Positions 1-8,686 of a stretch of DNA of 64,000 bases are shown here, piece by piece (positions within the stretch are counted from its first letter, which is position 1; every line of letters starts with the position of its first letter). A program made the translations under genes and the position numbers. The notes beneath the pieces are model-generated. The model did no database searches, had not been told where the DNA came from, and worked only from the letters and a program-made list of their open reading frames with translations. The stretch covers positions 992,001 through 1,056,000 of the forward strand of contig NZ_JBHTAA010000005.1 in NCBI RefSeq assembly GCF_042663225.1, given 5' to 3'. Source of the stretch: Haloferax namakaokahaiae (lineage in GTDB: Archaea > Halobacteriota > Halobacteria > Halobacteriales > Haloferacaceae).

Positions 1-1229
1 CCGCGTTCGACGGCGAGCGAGCAAAGGGCCGCAGACTCGGCGGTGAGCGTCCCGTTGGCGACGAGCGACGGGAGCGTCAGCGGCGTCTCGTCGTGGCGTC
101 GAAACGCGAAGCCGAGTCCTTCGCTCGCGGGGGCGGTCACGCCCGCGACGCGGACGCGACCCGAGCCGACGTCGATGACGGCGTCGAGCGTCGGGTCGGC
201 ACGCGAGAAGGGCGACCCGCTCTCGCGGCGCAGACGCGAGGCGAGCGATTCTGCCCCGCCGGGCGCGAGACGGACGTTCGTCCGCATCGTCGTCCCGCTC
301 ACGACGACGCGAATCGGCGTCTCACAGACCGGATGCGAGAGGTACACGTCTGAGACCGACGGGTCGGCGAAGAAGTCGTCGAGGATGCCGTAGCCGCGGA
401 CGTGTTTGGTGAGAATCGACGTGAGCATCGACACCGGGGCGTCTTCGTCGGCGACGTGGCGAACCGCCCGACCGGGTGCGCGCTCGCCGCCGGAGACGAC
501 ACCGCGTGCGAGTGCGTCGTGGGCCTCGTCGAGCGTGCGGGCCGCGGCGGGGTCGAGATTCGACTCCGGCGGGTCGAGGTGGTACAGCGGTCCCTCGGCC
601 GTGTCGTACTGCCGAACGACCGACCCCGTCTCCAACGTCTCGCGGCTCACGAGGCTGGCGTCCCTCGGTGGGTGTCTGTCGGCTCGAAAGCGCGCAACCT
701 CAGGGCCGACGTGTGCGCGGAGCGCCGTCGCGTCGTCGGGTGCCCGCGATGCGCCCTCGGCGAGTCCGGTCTCGACGGCGGCGCGGCGAATCGCTCCCGC
801 TCGTCCGAGTGCTTCGTGTGCGGCCGCGAGCGGGTCGTGACGAGCGCGTGAGGCGAGTCGTTCGTCGCGGTGGCCGACGCGCTCGGCGAAGCGCCCCGCC
901 GCGACGAGCAGCGCGCAGGCGTCGCCGTCGTATCGGTGTTCCAGCCCCGCGGTTCGAACGACCACCGACTCCACGTCGGTCGATTCGAGCGCCGAAATCA
1001 CGGACGCGCGACAGGCGGGTTCGGTTGCGAGCGCGCCAGCGCCCGGACAGGACGAGGCATCGACGACGAGCGAGCGACGCGAACTGTCCGGGTTCGCCGT
1101 CGGCGAGGAAACCGACGTCGAACACGTACAGTCGTCGTCGGTATCCGAGCCGACGCCCAGTGCAGTGACGACGCCGTCGCGGATGCGACCGACGTCGAAC
1201 AGTGACGAGGGGTCGAGGGTGTGAGTCAT
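1..1229 (-). CDS. Type II/IV secretion system ATPase (PilB/VirB11/TadA-like), N-terminal part only
   Basis: The reading frame is open from an ATG at 1229 to the window edge, so about 409 N-terminal residues are visible and the Walker A/B motor lies outside. The stretch GILDDFFADPSVSDVYLS and the following beta-rich region match the N-terminal domain that precedes the motor in archaeal pilus/secretion ATPases. These proteins power assembly of type IV pilus-like structures at the cytoplasmic face of the membrane. The first 110 residues contain a loose cysteine set (C34, C36, C61, C73) that could bind metal. Two small genes sit directly upstream on the same strand (DUF7310, DUF7311), probably one transcript. 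Family is clear; which pilus system it serves cannot be told. Confidence 0.82.
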   Translation of the reverse strand, partial: MTHTLDPSSLFDVGRIRDGVVTALGVGSDTDDDCTCSTSVSSPTANPDSSRRSLVVDASSCPGAGALATEPACRASVISALESTDVESVVVRTAGLEHRYDGDACALLVAAGRFAERVGHRDERLASRARHDPLAAAHEALGRAGAIRRAAVETGLAEGASRAPDDATALRAHVGPEVARFRADRHPPRDASLVSRETLETGSVVRQYDTAEGPLYHLDPPESNLDPAAARTLDEAHDALARGVVSGGERAPGRAVRHVADEDAPVSMLTSILTKHVRGYGILDDFFADPSVSDVYLSHPVCETPIRVVVSGTTMRTNVRLAPGGAESLASRLRRESGSPFSRADPTLDAVIDVGSGRVRVAGVTAPASEGLGFAFRRHDETPLTLPSLVANGTLTAESAALCSLAVER

Positions 1230-1261
1230 ACGCCGGGGTGGTCCCGTTCGGGTATTTGAAC

Positions 1262-1702
1262 CTACGCCGTGTCGATGACGACGACCGGCGCGGTCGAATC
1301 GCCCCTCAACGTGAGTGTGAGTCTCTGTTCCCCCGGTTCGAGTTCGAGAACTCCATCGACGGGTCGTATCCGCGGCACGTCCACTCGGCGCGCCGTCGTC
1401 GTCCCGGTTGCCGTGTGGGCGACGAGTTCGAGGTGCGTCCCGCCGCGTATCGTGAGCGACGAGACTTCTATCCGCTTCCACGACTCGCGCGGCACCGAGA
1501 TAGTGACGCGACGGGTCGGCCCTGCGAGTCCGGCGGGTGCCGGGTCTTCGTCCGCGACGAGTTCGCTCGCCGCGCTGGCAATCTCGTCGGCGGTGGTCTC
1601 GACGTGCGTCGCCGTCGAATCGGCGCGTGCGGCGTCGGCCGCCGGAAACACCACGCCCGCGACTGCGACGACGAGGAGACACGAGAGGACGACGCGAATC
1701 AC
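1262..1702 (-). CDS. DUF7311-like exported protein
   Basis: The 146-residue product starts with a short basic N-terminus and a hydrophobic stretch ending near FPAADAARA, a likely Sec signal peptide or signal anchor, followed by a beta-strand-rich domain of about 110 residues outside the membrane. I match it to the haloarchaeal DUF7311 family, which has no known function. The ATG overlaps the stop of the upstream gene by 4 bases and the gene lies 32 bases ahead of the secretion ATPase, so it is probably translated as part of the same operon and may be an accessory component of that machine (inference from context). Confidence 0.72.
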   Translation of the reverse strand: MIRVVLSCLLVVAVAGVVFPAADAARADSTATHVETTADEIASAASELVADEDPAPAGLAGPTRRVTISVPRESWKRIEVSSLTIRGGTHLELVAHTATGTTTARRVDVPRIRPVDGVLELEPGEQRLTLTLRGDSTAPVVVIDTA

Positions 1703-2217
1703 AGGACGTCTCGGAGTCGCTCGGCCAAGCCAGCACCGTCCTCCCGATTCGGTTCAGCGCCAACGTCGGGGTGAACTGGCGCGTCGGCGTCGGTGCGAGC
1801 ATCGACAGCCTCCGAAATCGCGTCGTCGCCCACAGCGTGCGTAGGTCCGTCGATTGAGTGCGCGGACTCGTCGATGAGGGCGCCCTCCAGCGATTCGGCT
1901 TTGGCGAGTGCGGCGTTCGCTCGGCGCTCTACGTCCTCGTTGACGGCGCGGACGCCGCCGAGATACCCGCGCATCGCCTGCGTCGCGGCATCGACTTCGT
2001 CCATCCGCACCGAGAGTTCTTCGACGGCGGTTTCGAGGTCCGAGAGGCGCGATTCGACCGCGGCCGCATCTTCCAGCGAGGAGACGGCAACGTCGTCGCC
2101 AGTCAGGCTTCGTTCGACGGCGTCGAGTCGCGCCGAGAGCGTTTCGGTCTGTGCCGAGTGCTGGTTCCGTGGTGCGGTCGGTGACGGGCCACTGCCGTGG
2201 GTCAGGTCGTCGGTCAT
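1699..2217 (-). CDS. DUF7310-like coiled-coil protein
   Basis: The 172-residue acidic protein has heptad-like Leu/Val spacing from about residue 25 to 115, indicating a coiled coil, with low-complexity ends. It belongs with the haloarchaeal DUF7310 coiled-coil family and has no catalytic motif. The ATG at 2217 is chosen because a TATA box lies about 27 bases upstream and the N-terminus MTDDLTHG is typical of the family; an in-frame start at 2451 would run into the promoter and cetZ2. First gene of the operon with the DUF7311 protein and the secretion ATPase, so a role as a cytoplasmic partner of that ATPase is plausible. Confidence 0.72.
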   Translation of the reverse strand: MTDDLTHGSGPSPTAPRNQHSAQTETLSARLDAVERSLTGDDVAVSSLEDAAAVESRLSDLETAVEELSVRMDEVDAATQAMRGYLGGVRAVNEDVERRANAALAKAESLEGALIDESAHSIDGPTHAVGDDAISEAVDARTDADAPVHPDVGAEPNREDGAGLAERLRDVL

Positions 2218-2240
2218 ACGAGGGCTGGTTCCGGTATCGA

Positions 2241-2248
2241 ATATAAAC
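2241..2248 (-). promoter_or_regulatory. TATA box of the DUF7310-DUF7311-ATPase operon
   Basis: Read on the minus strand the sequence is TTTATATT, centred 27 bases upstream of the ATG at 2217, which fits a leaderless haloarchaeal transcript. Confidence 0.6.
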
Positions 2249-2335
2249 CTCAGGCGTCGATTCTGACGGGAATGTGAGAACACATCGGTTCCACGGTGGG
2301 GAACGTTCAAGATGCGCGCCCGAGTCACGTATCGT

Positions 2336-3424
2336 ATGAAAACGGTCCTCATTGGCGTGGGACAAGCGGGTGGGAAACTCACGCAGGCCCTCCTCGAGTT
2401 CGACAAACAGATGGGATTCGGTGCGGTCCTCGACGCAGTCGGAGTGAACACGGCGAAAGCCGACCTCCAGTCACTCCCCTACGAGACGGTCCTCATCGGC
2501 CAAGACCGAGTGAACGGTCACGGCGTCGGCGGCGACAACGAACTCGGTGCAGAGGTCATGCAAGCAGACAAGACGGAAGTGCTCTCGGCGCTCGAAGGGA
2601 GCGTGACCGCGAAGACCGAGTCGATATTCCTCGTCGCCGGTCTCGGTGGTGGGTCCGGGTCCGGCGGCACGCCCGTCCTCGCAAAGGAACTCAAGCGAAT
2701 CTACGACATTCCGGTGTACGTCCTCGGTATCGTCCCCGGCCAGAACGAAGGCGCGATGTATCAGGTCAACGCCGGTCGGTCGCTCAAGACCATCGCCCGC
2801 GAGGCCGACGCGGTCCTCCTCGTCGATAACGACGCCTTCCGCTCGTCCGGCGAGTCGATGAGCGCCGGTTACGAAGCCATCAATCAGGCTATCGCCCAAC
2901 GCGTCGGACTCCTCCTCGCGTCCGGCGAGGCCGTCGAAGGCGTCGGCGAGAGCGTCGTCGATTCCTCCGAAATCATCAACACGCTCCGGAGCGGCGGCAT
3001 CGCCGCACTGGGCTACGCGAGCGCGGAAGCCTCCGAAGTCGCCGAAGACAACATCAACGCCGTGATGAGCACGACCCGTCGCGCGGTCCTCACGGGAACG
3101 AGTCTCCAGGACGCGAGCGACGCCGACTCCGCGCTCGTCGTCGTCGCCGGCAAGCCCGACGTGATTCCGCGGAAGGGCGTCGAACGAGCGCGGCGGTGGG
3201 TCGAAAACGAGACGGGGAGTCTCGAAGTCCGCGGCGGCGACTTCCCGCTGGACAGCGGTCGAATCGCCGTCTTGGTACTGCTCGCGGGCGTCCAGCGGTC
3301 CGACCGCGTCGAGGCGTTCATGGAGCGCGCTCGCATGGCAATCGAAGAGGCAGAAGCCGAGGCCGCCTCGCGCGAAGACCCGGACGATATGTGGCAGAAC
3401 GACGACCTCGACAGCCTCCTCTAA
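2336..3424 (+). CDS. cetZ2: Tubulin-like cytoskeletal GTPase CetZ (CetZ2-type)
   Basis: 362 residues of the tubulin/FtsZ superfamily. The nucleotide-binding start MKTVLIGVGQAGGK and the glycine loop GGGSGSG at residues 104-110 are both present; the latter differs from the GGGTGTG of FtsZ1 in this window, as expected for CetZ. CetZ proteins polymerise with GTP and control cell shape and motility in Haloferax. I chose the ATG at 2336 (MKTVL) because it begins the first beta strand directly; an in-frame ATG at 2312 would add eight unconserved residues. The C-terminus is a long acidic tail ending DDLDSLL. The CetZ2 assignment rests on similarity from memory and on the distance to ftsZ1. Confidence 0.85.
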   Translation: MKTVLIGVGQAGGKLTQALLEFDKQMGFGAVLDAVGVNTAKADLQSLPYETVLIGQDRVNGHGVGGDNELGAEVMQADKTEVLSALEGSVTAKTESIFLVAGLGGGSGSGGTPVLAKELKRIYDIPVYVLGIVPGQNEGAMYQVNAGRSLKTIAREADAVLLVDNDAFRSSGESMSAGYEAINQAIAQRVGLLLASGEAVEGVGESVVDSSEIINTLRSGGIAALGYASAEASEVAEDNINAVMSTTRRAVLTGTSLQDASDADSALVVVAGKPDVIPRKGVERARRWVENETGSLEVRGGDFPLDSGRIAVLVLLAGVQRSDRVEAFMERARMAIEEAEAEAASREDPDDMWQNDDLDSLL

Positions 3425-3440
3425 CCGGGCGCAGTCTGCG

Positions 3441-3457
3441 AAAAAACTGTTTTTTAG
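3441..3457. terminator. Bidirectional A/T-run terminator between convergent genes
   Basis: The sequence AAAAAACTGTTTTTTAG lies 17 bases after the cetZ2 stop and 5 bases before the phosphodiesterase stop. It gives a U-run in both directions, matching archaeal intrinsic termination signals for two converging transcripts. Confidence 0.55.
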
Positions 3458-3461
3458 TGCG

Positions 3462-4811
3462 TTACTGCTGGATGAGGCTCGCGCCGTCGAAGTCGGCGCG
3501 CGCGTACTCGACTTCCATCAGGTCGAGAATCGTCGGCGCGATATCGTAGAGGTCGGCGTCCTCGATGTCTGCGTCCGGATTGTCGATGTACAGCGTCGCG
3601 TTGTCGAAGCTGTGCATGCCGTTGCGCGGCCCCGTGCCGAACACGTCGTCGTGACCCTTGAACCCGGACTTGAGGTCGAAGCCGTGGTTCGGGATGACGA
3701 CGAGGTCGGGTGCGATGTCGTCGTGGTCGCCGCGGAAGGCCTCTTCCTTGACGACGACGCGCTCTGCGACCTTCTTGCCGTCCGGCCCTTCGAGCGCTTC
3801 CAGTTCTGCTTTCAGTTCGGCGCGCACGGCTTCGTAGTCCTCTTGGGCGACCGACCCGCGCGGTTCGCGGCCTTCGAGGTTGATGAAGAACCGACCGGGG
3901 ATGAGCGAGTAGGCCCTCGAATCGCTGGCGATGTCGGAGAGCGAGTCGTGGTCGTCGCTCTCGTAGGAGAGCCAGCCCTCCTGTTCGAGCCACGTGTTGC
4001 AGTGGACCTCGTAGTTGAGCGTGGTAAAGCCGTGGTCGGAGGCGATGACGAGCGTCACGTCCTCGGGGAGTTGGTCGCGGAGGCGGCCGATGTAGTCGTC
4101 CACCTTGCGGTAGAATTCGAGGAACGCCTCCTTGTTCTCGCCGTCGTGCTCGTAGTCCTTGAAGAGGAAGTGGTTGACCCGGTCGGTCGTCATGAAGACG
4201 CCGAAAAAGAGGTCCCAGTCGTCCTTCTCGAAGTAGTGCTGGAAGGCTTCGAAGCGCTTGTCGAGCGTCTCGTGGGCGTCTTCCATGAACGCCGACTTGT
4301 CGTCGTCGTGACCGAGTTTGGCGTTCACGTCTATCTTGTAGTCGATGGATTCGAGGTAGTCGCGGAAGTCGTCGGGGAACGCCGCGCTATCGACGCTCGG
4401 CGAGAGGAATCCCGAAACCATGCGCTGGACGTTGCGCTGGGGCGGGAACGTGACGGGGACGTTCATCACGGTCGCCTTGCGGCCGGCGTCGGTGACGCGG
4501 TCCCAGAGACGGGTCGCTTGCACGTCGCGGCCCATCGGGACGTACGTCTCGTAGGAGCCGACTTCGCGGTCTTGGAAGCCGTACACGCCCGTCTCACCGG
4601 GGTTGACGCCCGTCGTCAGGGCGGGCCAACACGCGCTGGATTCGGGGGGAACGATACTGTCGATAGCGCCTGCAGCACCCTCAGAAGCGAGTGCGGCGGC
4701 GTTCGGAAACTCCTCAGGATGCTCAGAGAGGAGACTAAACGGCACACCATCGATACCGATGAAGGCGACACGCGGATGGTCCTTGCCGCGGAGTCGGTCG
4801 AACAAACCCAT
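3462..4811 (-). CDS. Alkaline phosphatase superfamily phosphodiesterase/pyrophosphatase
   Basis: 449 residues of the type I phosphodiesterase/nucleotide pyrophosphatase fold. Metal and nucleophile motifs are visible: FIGIDGVPFSL near the N-terminus, a nucleophile region around SSACWPALTTG, TTDRVNHFLF, VIASDHGF and a late HSFDNATL histidine. Such enzymes hydrolyse phosphodiester or phosphomonoester bonds with two divalent metals. No signal peptide is seen, so it is probably cytoplasmic. I start it at 4811 (MGLFDRLRGKDHPR); earlier starts add unrelated sequence. It converges on cetZ2 and has no operon partner. The substrate cannot be predicted. Confidence 0.78.
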   Translation of the reverse strand: MGLFDRLRGKDHPRVAFIGIDGVPFSLLSEHPEEFPNAAALASEGAAGAIDSIVPPESSACWPALTTGVNPGETGVYGFQDREVGSYETYVPMGRDVQATRLWDRVTDAGRKATVMNVPVTFPPQRNVQRMVSGFLSPSVDSAAFPDDFRDYLESIDYKIDVNAKLGHDDDKSAFMEDAHETLDKRFEAFQHYFEKDDWDLFFGVFMTTDRVNHFLFKDYEHDGENKEAFLEFYRKVDDYIGRLRDQLPEDVTLVIASDHGFTTLNYEVHCNTWLEQEGWLSYESDDHDSLSDIASDSRAYSLIPGRFFINLEGREPRGSVAQEDYEAVRAELKAELEALEGPDGKKVAERVVVKEEAFRGDHDDIAPDLVVIPNHGFDLKSGFKGHDDVFGTGPRNGMHSFDNATLYIDNPDADIEDADLYDIAPTILDLMEVEYARADFDGASLIQQ

Positions 4812-4985
4812 GCACAACGATATCCCAGATAGCCATAAGAAAGTTCGTCTCTTGACGGCTCTTTGCGTCAATATCGGACGCGCGTCGGGTGGCGTCCCAG
4901 ACGGCGACAACATTGTCCGTTAGATGTGGCAAACTACTGGAAGCTAAGTGTGCCACCCAACTGGGAAGAGACGCAGCTAGAGTGG

Positions 4986-5828
4986 TTACACCCGCAACGT
5001 CCGGTCAACGTCGAGTTGTCGTTCGCGGCCGAGCGTCGTCCGCCCCGCAGTCCGGAGTTCGCTGACGGCGACGAACGAGACGCCCCAGACGATGAGCAAC
5101 GACCCCCAGATGAGGCCGACCGCCGACGCCTGCGCCGGGAACGCAATCGACAGCGACCCGACGTAGACGGCGAGACCAGCGGTCTCCCACGCGACGTAGC
5201 GGTGGCCCGTCGCACCCGCCGAGGCGATGAGACCCATCATCAACAGCGCGATGGACATGACGGCCATCTCTGCGTAGTGACCGAGGAGGGCGTGTGAGTC
5301 TCCCGACCCCTGTAAGAGAACTTGGTTCGCTGCGAACGCGAGGAGCGGAATCGCCGCGACGCCGACGAGTGCGAGCAGTACCGGACTGTAGTCGTCACCC
5401 GACGCGAGGACGTTCAGGCCCTCCGGGTGCAACAGCGTCATGAGACCGATGAGGATGAAGAAGGGGAGGACTTCTTGGAGTGGCCCGCCCCCGAGGACCG
5501 TCCCGAGGAGAACGAGCGTCACGACGCCGAAGGAGGCTTGGAGCAGTGCCGCGCGTCTCCGAGGTCTGTAGAGTTGGGCCGCGACACCGAGGACGGTAAT
5601 CCAGATGAGCGCGGCAATCGTCATCACGTGCAGACGATGCTCTGCGAGGAGTACGCCGGCCGAGCCCCAGCCGGTGAGCGAGAGCGTGAGGAGTTCCGCC
5701 GTGAACGCCGCGGCCATCGCTAATGTCACCAGCGCGAGGAGGTAGAACGCGTACAACCGAGCGCGTTTGAACAGCGTTGGAGTCTCTGGAGACGGTTCTC
5801 CCACGGTAGGTTGGTCGTTGAAAGACAT
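4986..5828 (-). CDS. Haloarchaeal integral membrane protein of unknown function
   Basis: 280 residues with about eight hydrophobic segments (roughly 25-50, 65-85, 95-115, 120-140, 150-170, 185-205, 210-230, 240-260) separated by short loops; a polar, proline-rich N-terminus of about 20 residues precedes the first. No catalytic or transport motif is recognised. It stands alone between a 174-base gap and a divergent DUF5788-polX operon. A 12-bp palindrome lies about 26-37 bases upstream of its ATG and may be a regulatory site. Function unknown. Confidence 0.65.
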   Translation of the reverse strand: MSFNDQPTVGEPSPETPTLFKRARLYAFYLLALVTLAMAAAFTAELLTLSLTGWGSAGVLLAEHRLHVMTIAALIWITVLGVAAQLYRPRRRAALLQASFGVVTLVLLGTVLGGGPLQEVLPFFILIGLMTLLHPEGLNVLASGDDYSPVLLALVGVAAIPLLAFAANQVLLQGSGDSHALLGHYAEMAVMSIALLMMGLIASAGATGHRYVAWETAGLAVYVGSLSIAFPAQASAVGLIWGSLLIVWGVSFVAVSELRTAGRTTLGRERQLDVDRTLRV

Positions 5829-5853
5829 GAGTACAGGCTACTAATACGCACGA

Positions 5854-5865
5854 ATTATCGATAAT
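5854..5865. promoter_or_regulatory. 12-bp palindrome in a divergent promoter region
   Basis: ATTATCGATAAT is a perfect palindrome located between the membrane protein gene (start 5828, minus) and the DUF5788-polX operon (start 5946, plus). It could be an operator or simply include the TATA element of the leftward gene. Confidence 0.3.
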
Positions 5866-5945
5866 CGTTTTTCAGCGAAACAGGACGATTCAGCTCCGCT
5901 CGACCCGATTCGTGACAGACGACGGTCCGAGGGCGATGGAGCAAA

Positions 5946-6410
5946 GTGTCGCGCGAGAGAACACCCATTGTGAAAGAGTTCCAACGAAAGCAACTCTTGG
6001 AACGCGTCAACCGCGAGGGGGCGACGGTGGGCGCACAGATTCCAGAGACCATCGAGGTACAAGGAGAGCAGGTGGACCTCCAGCAGTTCGTCTTCGAGAT
6101 TAAACGCCGAGACACGATTCCCACCGGCGAGCAAGAGCGCGTGGACCAAGCGAAGCGCAATTTGCGTCGGGAGCGAATCGAGCGCCTCCAGAAGATCGAG
6201 GACAACGAGGTGAGCTACGAGGAGGGCAGGCAACTCGTCCAGGACATCATCGGCATCGACCGCGCGCTCAACGCGCTCGAACAACTCCGCCCCGTGGACC
6301 TCGAACAGGAGGCCAAACTCAAGCACGCCGCCGACCAAAAACGCTGGATGAACTTCCTGAAACAGGCGCTTGGTCGAGACGGCGGTAAGAGCAAGCGAGG
6401 CGGTCGATGA
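5946..6410 (+). CDS. DUF5788 family protein
   Basis: 154 residues, charged and largely helical, with a long predicted helix/coiled coil from about residue 60 to 140 and a basic C-terminus (KSKRGGR). It matches the haloarchaeal DUF5788 family, which has no assigned function. It begins with GTG, which is the only start in frame before the conserved N-terminal region. Its stop overlaps the polX ATG in an ATGA arrangement, so the two are translationally coupled; a role next to DNA repair is a fair inference but nothing in the sequence proves it. Confidence 0.72.
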   Translation: MSRERTPIVKEFQRKQLLERVNREGATVGAQIPETIEVQGEQVDLQQFVFEIKRRDTIPTGEQERVDQAKRNLRRERIERLQKIEDNEVSYEEGRQLVQDIIGIDRALNALEQLRPVDLEQEAKLKHAADQKRWMNFLKQALGRDGGKSKRGGR

Positions 6411-8155
6411 GCCGAAACGCCGAAGTCGCCGCGCTGTTCGACGAGTTCGCGGACTTGCTCGACGCGAAGGGCGTCGCCTACAAGCCGTCGAGCTATCGCC
6501 GCGCCGCAGAGAACATCCGCGAGTCCCCCCACGCAATCGAGCGACTCGCCGAGGAAGGCAAAGACAGCGTGATGGAGATCGACCGCGTCGGCGACGCCAT
6601 CGCCTCGAAGGTGGTCGAGTACTTCGAGACGGGCCAAATCGAGGAGCTAGAGGAACTCCGCGAGGAGTTGCCCGTCGAGATGGCCGCACTCACCAGCGTC
6701 GAGGGCGTCGGCCCGAAGACGGTCGGGGCGCTCTACGAGGAACTCGGCATCACCACGCTCGACGAGTTGGAAACCGCCGCCCGCGAGGGACGAATTCAGG
6801 AGGTGAAAGGCTTCGGCGCGAAGACCGAACAGAACATCCTCGACGGCATCGACTTCGCCCGCGAGTCGCACCAACGCGAGACGATTGGCAAGGCGCGACC
6901 GGTCGCCGACGACCTCATCGCGTATCTCGAAGCGAGCAGTGCGGTCTCGCGTGCCGAACCCGCCGGGTCGCTTCGTCGCTGGCGCGAGACGGTCGGCGAT
7001 ATCGACGTGCTGGTCGAGAGTGACGACGCCGGGGCCGTCATCGACCGCTTCGTCGCGTGGGACCCGGTCGGCGAGACCATCGAAGCGGGGACGCAGAAGG
7101 CGAGCGTCCGCGTGAACGACATGCGGGTGGACCTGCGTGTCATCACTCCCGACGAGTACGGCGCGGCCCTCCAGTACTTCACGGGGAGCAAGGACCACAA
7201 CGTCCACCTCCGCAACGTCGCCATCGACCGCGGCCTCAAGATGAACGAGTACGGGATGTTCGACATCAGCGACGTGGACGACCCCGACAGCGACCCGCGC
7301 GCCGGAACTCGCGTCGCGGGCGCGACCGAGGAATCGATGTACGCCGCCCTCGACCTCCCGCTCGTGGCACCCGAACTCCGCGAGGACACGGGTGAAATCG
7401 AGGCCGCGAGCGACGGAACCCTCCCTGACCTCATCGACGAGGGCGACATCCGCGGCGACCTGCACACCCACACCGAGTGGTCCGACGGCGACAACACCAT
7501 CGAGGAGATGGTCCAGGCCGCGACCGAGCGCGGCTACGACTACCACGTCGTCTCTGACCACGCGACCGGTCCGGGGATGGTCGGCGGCGTCGGACTCGAC
7601 GACGACGAACTGCTCGAACAGGCCGACGAAGTCCGTGCTGTCGCCGAGAACGCCGACATCAGCGTGTTCCACGGCGTCGAGGCCAACATCGACGCAGAGG
7701 GGCACCTCTCGGTCGCCGACGACGTGCTCGACCAACTCGACGTGGTCATCGCCTCGCCGCACAGCGCGCTCGACCAGGACAGCGAGGCCGCGATGACCCG
7801 ACTCGTCCGGGCGATGGAGCATCCGGCGGTCGATATTCTCGGCCACCCGACGGGCCGCATCATCAACCGACGTCCGGGTCTCACGCTCGATTACGGGCGA
7901 TTGGCCGAGGCGGCCGTCGAAAACGACGTCGCGCTCGAACTCAACGCGAGTCCCTACCGTCTGGACCTGAACGGCGACGCCCTCCGCATCGCTATCGACG
8001 CGGGCGCGACCGTCGTCATCGACACCGACGCTCACCGCCCGGGCGAACTGGACGACGTGCGCTACGGCATCCACACGGCGCGACGGGGATGGGTCGAGAC
8101 CGCGGACGTGTTGAACACGCGGTCGGTCGCAGACCTCGAATCGTTCCTCCATTGA
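6407..8155 (+). CDS. polX: DNA polymerase X family protein with C-terminal PHP domain
   Basis: 582 residues with the bacterial/archaeal PolX layout. Helix-hairpin-helix motifs lie near residues 56-150 (for example VEGVGPKT and VKGFGAKT). The polymerase palm has GSLRRW, the catalytic pair D198/D200 in GDID and a third Asp at 242. A PHP phosphoesterase domain starts at about 348 with DLHTHTEWSD (H353, H355). The family fills short gaps and has Mn-dependent 3'-5' exonuclease activity from the PHP domain, acting in base excision and end repair. All visible catalytic residues are present. It is the second gene of a three-gene operon with DUF5788 and a Mut7-C RNase. Confidence 0.93.
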   Translation: MSRNAEVAALFDEFADLLDAKGVAYKPSSYRRAAENIRESPHAIERLAEEGKDSVMEIDRVGDAIASKVVEYFETGQIEELEELREELPVEMAALTSVEGVGPKTVGALYEELGITTLDELETAAREGRIQEVKGFGAKTEQNILDGIDFARESHQRETIGKARPVADDLIAYLEASSAVSRAEPAGSLRRWRETVGDIDVLVESDDAGAVIDRFVAWDPVGETIEAGTQKASVRVNDMRVDLRVITPDEYGAALQYFTGSKDHNVHLRNVAIDRGLKMNEYGMFDISDVDDPDSDPRAGTRVAGATEESMYAALDLPLVAPELREDTGEIEAASDGTLPDLIDEGDIRGDLHTHTEWSDGDNTIEEMVQAATERGYDYHVVSDHATGPGMVGGVGLDDDELLEQADEVRAVAENADISVFHGVEANIDAEGHLSVADDVLDQLDVVIASPHSALDQDSEAAMTRLVRAMEHPAVDILGHPTGRIINRRPGLTLDYGRLAEAAVENDVALELNASPYRLDLNGDALRIAIDAGATVVIDTDAHRPGELDDVRYGIHTARRGWVETADVLNTRSVADLESFLH

Positions 8156-8685
8156 CCGACGACGTGGGCGACGGCCACCCCGGAACCGCCGCGTCTGGAA
8201 TCGAATCGGCCGCACCGGCAGACACCGCGCTCCTCCTCGACGTGATGCTCGGCAAACTCGCCGTCTACCTGCGGATGTGTGGCTACGATACTGCCTACGC
8301 ACTCGACTCTGATGGCGAGGACCCCGGCGACGATGCGTTGCTCGAACGGGCCGAAGAAGAAAAGCGCGTGCTTCTCACCCGCGACGTGGCGCTCGCAGAA
8401 CGCGCCGCAAGGAGCGTGCTGCTGACGGGGCGGTCGCCGCCCGACCAGCTTTCGGAACTACTCGCCGTCGGGTTCGAACTCTCGCTGAGTGATAAGCCGG
8501 CACGCTGTGGGTCGTGTAATGGAGTCGTCAACCCAATCGAGGAGGGAGAGTCGGTGCCGGCGTACGCGCCCGACGCCGACGCGGTTCGATTGTGGAAATG
8601 TCGAGACTGCGGGCAGGTGTTCTGGCGGGGAAGTCACTGGGACGACGTCGAAACGACACTAAAAACGCTCGAAACGGGCGAGTAA
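8152..8685 (+). CDS. Mut7-C RNase domain protein with zinc ribbon
   Basis: 177 residues. The N-terminal two thirds match the Mut7-C (PF01927) PIN-like RNase domain: LLLDVMLGKLAVYLRMCGYD, then LLTRDVALAERA and a later acidic position. The C-terminus carries a zinc ribbon (CGSCNG ... CRDCGQVFWRGSHW). The likely start is TTG at 8152, overlapping the polX stop as TTGA and giving MTDDVGDG; a GTG at 8164 or ATG at 8242 are alternatives. Family members are probable single-strand RNA nucleases. Coupled to polX, but whether the two functions connect is unknown. Confidence 0.8.
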   Translation: MTDDVGDGHPGTAASGIESAAPADTALLLDVMLGKLAVYLRMCGYDTAYALDSDGEDPGDDALLERAEEEKRVLLTRDVALAERAARSVLLTGRSPPDQLSELLAVGFELSLSDKPARCGSCNGVVNPIEEGESVPAYAPDADAVRLWKCRDCGQVFWRGSHWDDVETTLKTLETGE

Positions 8686-8686
8686 A

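Noticed and set aside
3612..4832. 406-codon plus-strand frame across the phosphodiesterase
   Set aside because: Val/Glu-rich shadow without motifs; the minus-strand gene is supported by active-site residues.
6647..8302. 551-codon minus-strand frame across polX
   Set aside because: Antisense shadow of polX, with no domain, rich in Arg and Val.
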